Positions 62,262 through 64,000 of a stretch of 64,000 nt of DNA are shown in pieces. The stretch is from NCBI RefSeq assembly GCF_014695585.1, contig NZ_JACJON010000042.1, positions 34,338-98,337 on the forward strand, written 5' to 3'. The notes under the pieces are model-generated. The model was not told the DNA's origin and did not search any database. It was given only the letters and a program-made list of their open reading frames with translations. This stretch comes from Microcoleus sp. FACHB-831. Lineage in GTDB: Bacteria; Cyanobacteriota; Cyanobacteriia; Cyanobacteriales; FACHB-T130. The position numbers were made by a program, and so were the translations under genes. Within the stretch, counting starts at the first letter, position 1. Every line of letters begins with the position of its first letter.

Positions 62262-62849
62262 ATGCCTGACCAAAACTTTGAATTACCACCAATTTTAGAG
62301 AGTTATCCAAAAGTAGAAAAAATTACTGTTGGGGCTTTGAGCGTAAGCTTAGAGGACGTGCATGATGAAATACAACACATCTTAGAAACATATCGTGCAA
62401 ATGGTGATGTAACTCAAAACACACGCTTAAGAATAGCGTTGCAGTATCCTCTAGACCAACGCCAAAGATTAAATGCAGTAGTATTGCAGGCGATTGCTAA
62501 TTTGGTAAAAATGCACCTTTTAGACTTGCATATACCACGACTCTTTTGGTCTAAAGATTTAACACAGGACTTGCTAGGAGCGATAGCACAAGAAAACTAT
62601 TGCCTAACTGCTTCAGAGCGCTCACATAGCTCATGGGATGTTACAGACGCCATCGCTGCAAAGTTAGGAGCGGTACTTTATAAGGTGATGCTTGAGTTTA
62701 CTTCAAAACCTGGTTTTAACAGCTTCATTACTAATGAAGACTTTTATAAACTAGCGCCAGCTACACGGGATACTTACGCTGAGTTTGCAAAGGTGATTAC
62801 ACAAGCTGTGAGTGAATCTTTAGCATCTTGTGAGGACTACGAATTTTAA
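62262..62849 (+). CDS. orphan helical protein, 195 aa
   Basis: A helix-rich, soluble product (LRIALQYPLDQRQRLNAVVL, TDAIAAKLGAVLYKVMLEFT) with an acidic C terminus (SCEDYEF). It follows the ATPase by 87 nt. No catalytic motif or known domain is visible. Confidence 0.6.
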   Translation: MPDQNFELPPILESYPKVEKITVGALSVSLEDVHDEIQHILETYRANGDVTQNTRLRIALQYPLDQRQRLNAVVLQAIANLVKMHLLDLHIPRLFWSKDLTQDLLGAIAQENYCLTASERSHSSWDVTDAIAAKLGAVLYKVMLEFTSKPGFNSFITNEDFYKLAPATRDTYAEFAKVITQAVSESLASCEDYEF

Positions 62850-62881
62850 TTAGTTCTGAACAACATAGGGAGAGAAAGATA

Positions 62882-63112
62882 ATGGAAGGCTTGAGACAAG
62901 AAAACATTCTGGTTAATTTACCAGTCGATGAGTTTAGTAGTAATGCTTGCGTTTACTTTTCAGATGAATTTCAGAAATGGTTTTATGTAGCGATTGTTAA
63001 CGCGAGTATATCGCCTACAAAGCCTTATCCTCACTTGACTTTGATTGAAGTTAGCAAACCTGAAATACAGCTTGTTATCTACAGGGAACAACACAACTTA
63101 ACTCAAGAGTAG
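62882..63112 (+). CDS. orphan small protein, 76 aa
   Basis: GGGAGAGAAAG precedes the ATG. The product has alternating beta-strand sequence (ACVYFSDEFQKWFYVAIVNA) and a polar end. It may form an SH3- or OB-like mini-domain. It lies 6 nt before the next frame, and no family is recognised. Confidence 0.55.
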   Translation: MEGLRQENILVNLPVDEFSSNACVYFSDEFQKWFYVAIVNASISPTKPYPHLTLIEVSKPEIQLVIYREQHNLTQE

Positions 63113-63118
63113 TTAAAT

Positions 63119-63349
63119 TTGGTTATTAATAAACGGTTTGATTACAACTTGGATTTCAAACTCTCTGTAGAAGGCTGTTACGAATTACAGGCAACTAATG
63201 ATGATGATGTTTCAATTGCTATCACGGTTTATGAGCTTAGGTTTTTAAACCAGCCAGAGTTTACAAGGCATATTACTGGTACTTGTGCTAAGGACACCCT
63301 GCCACAAATACAGGCGGCGCTGAAAATTGTTGATTGCATGAATAATTAA
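63119..63349 (+). CDS. orphan small protein, 76 aa, TTG start
   Basis: The TTG at 63119 follows the upstream stop by 6 nt. Strand-rich sequence (FDYNLDFKLSVEGCYELQAT, VSIAITVYELRFLNQPEF) suggests a small beta-sandwich. The size match with the gene before hints at paired small subunits, but sequence identity is not obvious. Confidence 0.5.
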   Translation: MVINKRFDYNLDFKLSVEGCYELQATNDDDVSIAITVYELRFLNQPEFTRHITGTCAKDTLPQIQAALKIVDCMNN

Positions 63350-63361
63350 GGAATAGCAAGA

Positions 63362-63709
63362 ATGTCACCCAAAATAACAACAACACAAACAGAGCAATTC
63401 GCCATTATTGAGATTAAGAGCGAGTTTAGCTTATCACCTGAAGAAATTGTTTCTCTCTATCGCCCTAAACTTAAAAAGACTTTAGGCGTGATTATAGACG
63501 GTCAAATAGAAGCTACGACGGGTGCTTTTTTAGCTTCTATCTATCGTCAACAAGACTGGATAGCTTTGCGAGACTATACCGTTAATGAACCGCGTTATAT
63601 GGTTATTAAAGGCAATAGGTCTGGTATCAGCCCAGGTGATTTATTTACTTTAGATAGCGAGAGCCTTGGGAGTCCTGTTATTGCTTGGATAGCAGATCAA
63701 TTAGTTTAA
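63362..63709 (+). CDS. orphan protein, 115 aa
   Basis: AAGGAATAG lies shortly before the ATG. The product contains FSLSPEEIVSLYRPKLKKTL and ends with TLDSESLGSPVIAWIADQLV. It has no membrane segment and no recognised motif. Confidence 0.55.
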   Translation: MSPKITTTQTEQFAIIEIKSEFSLSPEEIVSLYRPKLKKTLGVIIDGQIEATTGAFLASIYRQQDWIALRDYTVNEPRYMVIKGNRSGISPGDLFTLDSESLGSPVIAWIADQLV

Positions 63710-63779
63710 TCCTTTATCCCTGCAAGGTTACTAAACAGGGATTTAATCAAACACTGCAAACAACTTAGGAAGGTTAATT

Positions 63780-63920
63780 ATGCGGCTACTTTTTTGTGTA
63801 ATAGACTTCAATCAATCAATACAGTATCGCTATTGGTTTCATGAACCAACTAATGATTTTTGGTTTAATACTAAGCCGCTAGCTCTTAGAGGATGTTTTA
63901 AAAGTGGGGGGCTGTTGTAA
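63780..63920 (+). pseudogene. last element gene, interrupted by an insertion sequence
   Basis: GGAAGG and the ATG at 63780 open RLLFCVIDFNQSIQYRYWF and onward. From about 63889 the frame runs into an IS terminus and stops at 63920 after LRGCFKSGGLL. The first 36 residues (HEPTNDFWFNTKPLA included) look like the true gene start and the rest is read from IS sequence. Confidence 0.5.
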
Positions 63921-64000
63921 GAAAACTCACAAGGCTTAAGCTGAAATTTGTAGAAGAATCAGCACCTTGTGAGCAAATGACGCGCAGCATATCCTAGCAA
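63889..64000 (-). mobile_element. end of an insertion sequence, probably IS5-like
   Basis: GAGGATGTTTTAAAAGTG at 63889 reads as a terminal inverted repeat of the GAGGATGTTTTGAAAAG type known from cyanobacterial IS5-family elements. A transposase end on the minus strand lies 47 bp inside it. The other end is outside the window, so the family and target duplication cannot be confirmed. Confidence 0.55.
63936..64000 (-). CDS. transposase C-terminal end, partial
   Basis: The minus-strand frame enters at the window edge and reads ARICCASFAHKVLILLQISA to a TAA at 63936. Position just inside an IS terminus and the hydrophobic helical end suit the last residues of a DDE transposase. Twenty residues are too few for a firm family call. 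Confidence 0.4.
   Translation of the reverse strand, partial: ARICCASFAHKVLILLQISA

Larger units (their letters stand above)
48126..64000. mobile_element. integrated mobile element carrying a tyrosine recombinase (left part; right end outside window)
   Basis: From just upstream of the integrase to the window end I find no HIP1 octamer, whereas it is frequent before 48.1 kb. The DNA is visibly AT-rich and most products are orphans. The order is integrase, leftward block 49967-56130 with a tail-spike-like protein, rightward block 56329-59032, then a replication-like block 59347-63709. No terminase, portal, relaxase or type IV secretion gene is visible. It could be a virus-like element, a phage satellite or an integrative plasmid. 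The left boundary is placed by composition only, since the right attachment site is not in view. Confidence 0.8.

Overview
The window is cyanobacterial chromosome, most likely from a filamentous (Oscillatoria/Microcoleus-type) species. The evidence is the very dense HIP1 octamer GCGATCGC up to about 48.1 kb, short GC-rich and heptameric repeats typical of such genomes, and family choices such as a cyanobacterial-type porin relic, an Npun_R2479-type HD protein, AAA-like/GAF proteins and an HTH_vMAP-TIR-AAA protein. No rRNA, tRNA or CRISPR array was recognised.

Region 1-27.5 kb is rich in genes for nitrogenous small molecules. It opens with the end of a DAO-type FAD oxidase, a decayed porin, an acetamidase/formamidase, a TauE/SafE exporter and an orphan nucleoside-type ABC permease. 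A leftward URC1-URC4-upp operon follows, which are components of the URC uracil-breakdown route. Divergent from it is an NMT1/SsuA-type ABC transporter. Next come a methyltransferase, a heme-oxygenase-like diiron protein, an overlapping FAD-oxidase/creatininase pair, an HpxZ-like protein, an amidohydrolase, an isochorismatase-fold hydrolase, a cupin and a CocE/NonD hydrolase. A translationally coupled Nei-type DNA glycosylase and an ATP-dependent DNA ligase fused to a DHH/DHHA1 phosphoesterase come after these, then a nucleoside hydrolase.

Region 27.5-48.1 kb is mainly signalling: a REC-GGDEF-EAL regulator, a 13-PAS histidine kinase, a two-metal X-Pro aminopeptidase, an AAA-like protein with four GAF domains, a truncated DUF4058 relic, the TIR-AAA conflict-type protein, an HD phosphohydrolase, an acyl-CoA dehydrogenase-like protein and an ABC exporter.

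From about 48.13 kb to the window end the DNA changes character. HIP1 disappears, the sequence becomes visibly AT-rich and almost every product is unfamiliar. This looks like one integrated mobile element with a tyrosine recombinase. It has a leftward block of large orphan proteins that includes a tail-spike-like protein, and a rightward block with a glycine-rich membrane protein. A replication-like block follows (PD-(D/E)XK nuclease, P-loop ATPase, small proteins). An IS end, probably IS5-like, cuts the last gene. Seven clusters of a short odd palindrome (CGTTNAACG) are scattered through the element: five triplets with exact 12- or 13-bp period and two doublets with 8-bp period. The doublets sit directly against start codons. 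I see no such clusters in the chromosomal part. This element and its site system are the best candidates for something undescribed; the ligase-DHH fusion beside Nei is the second.
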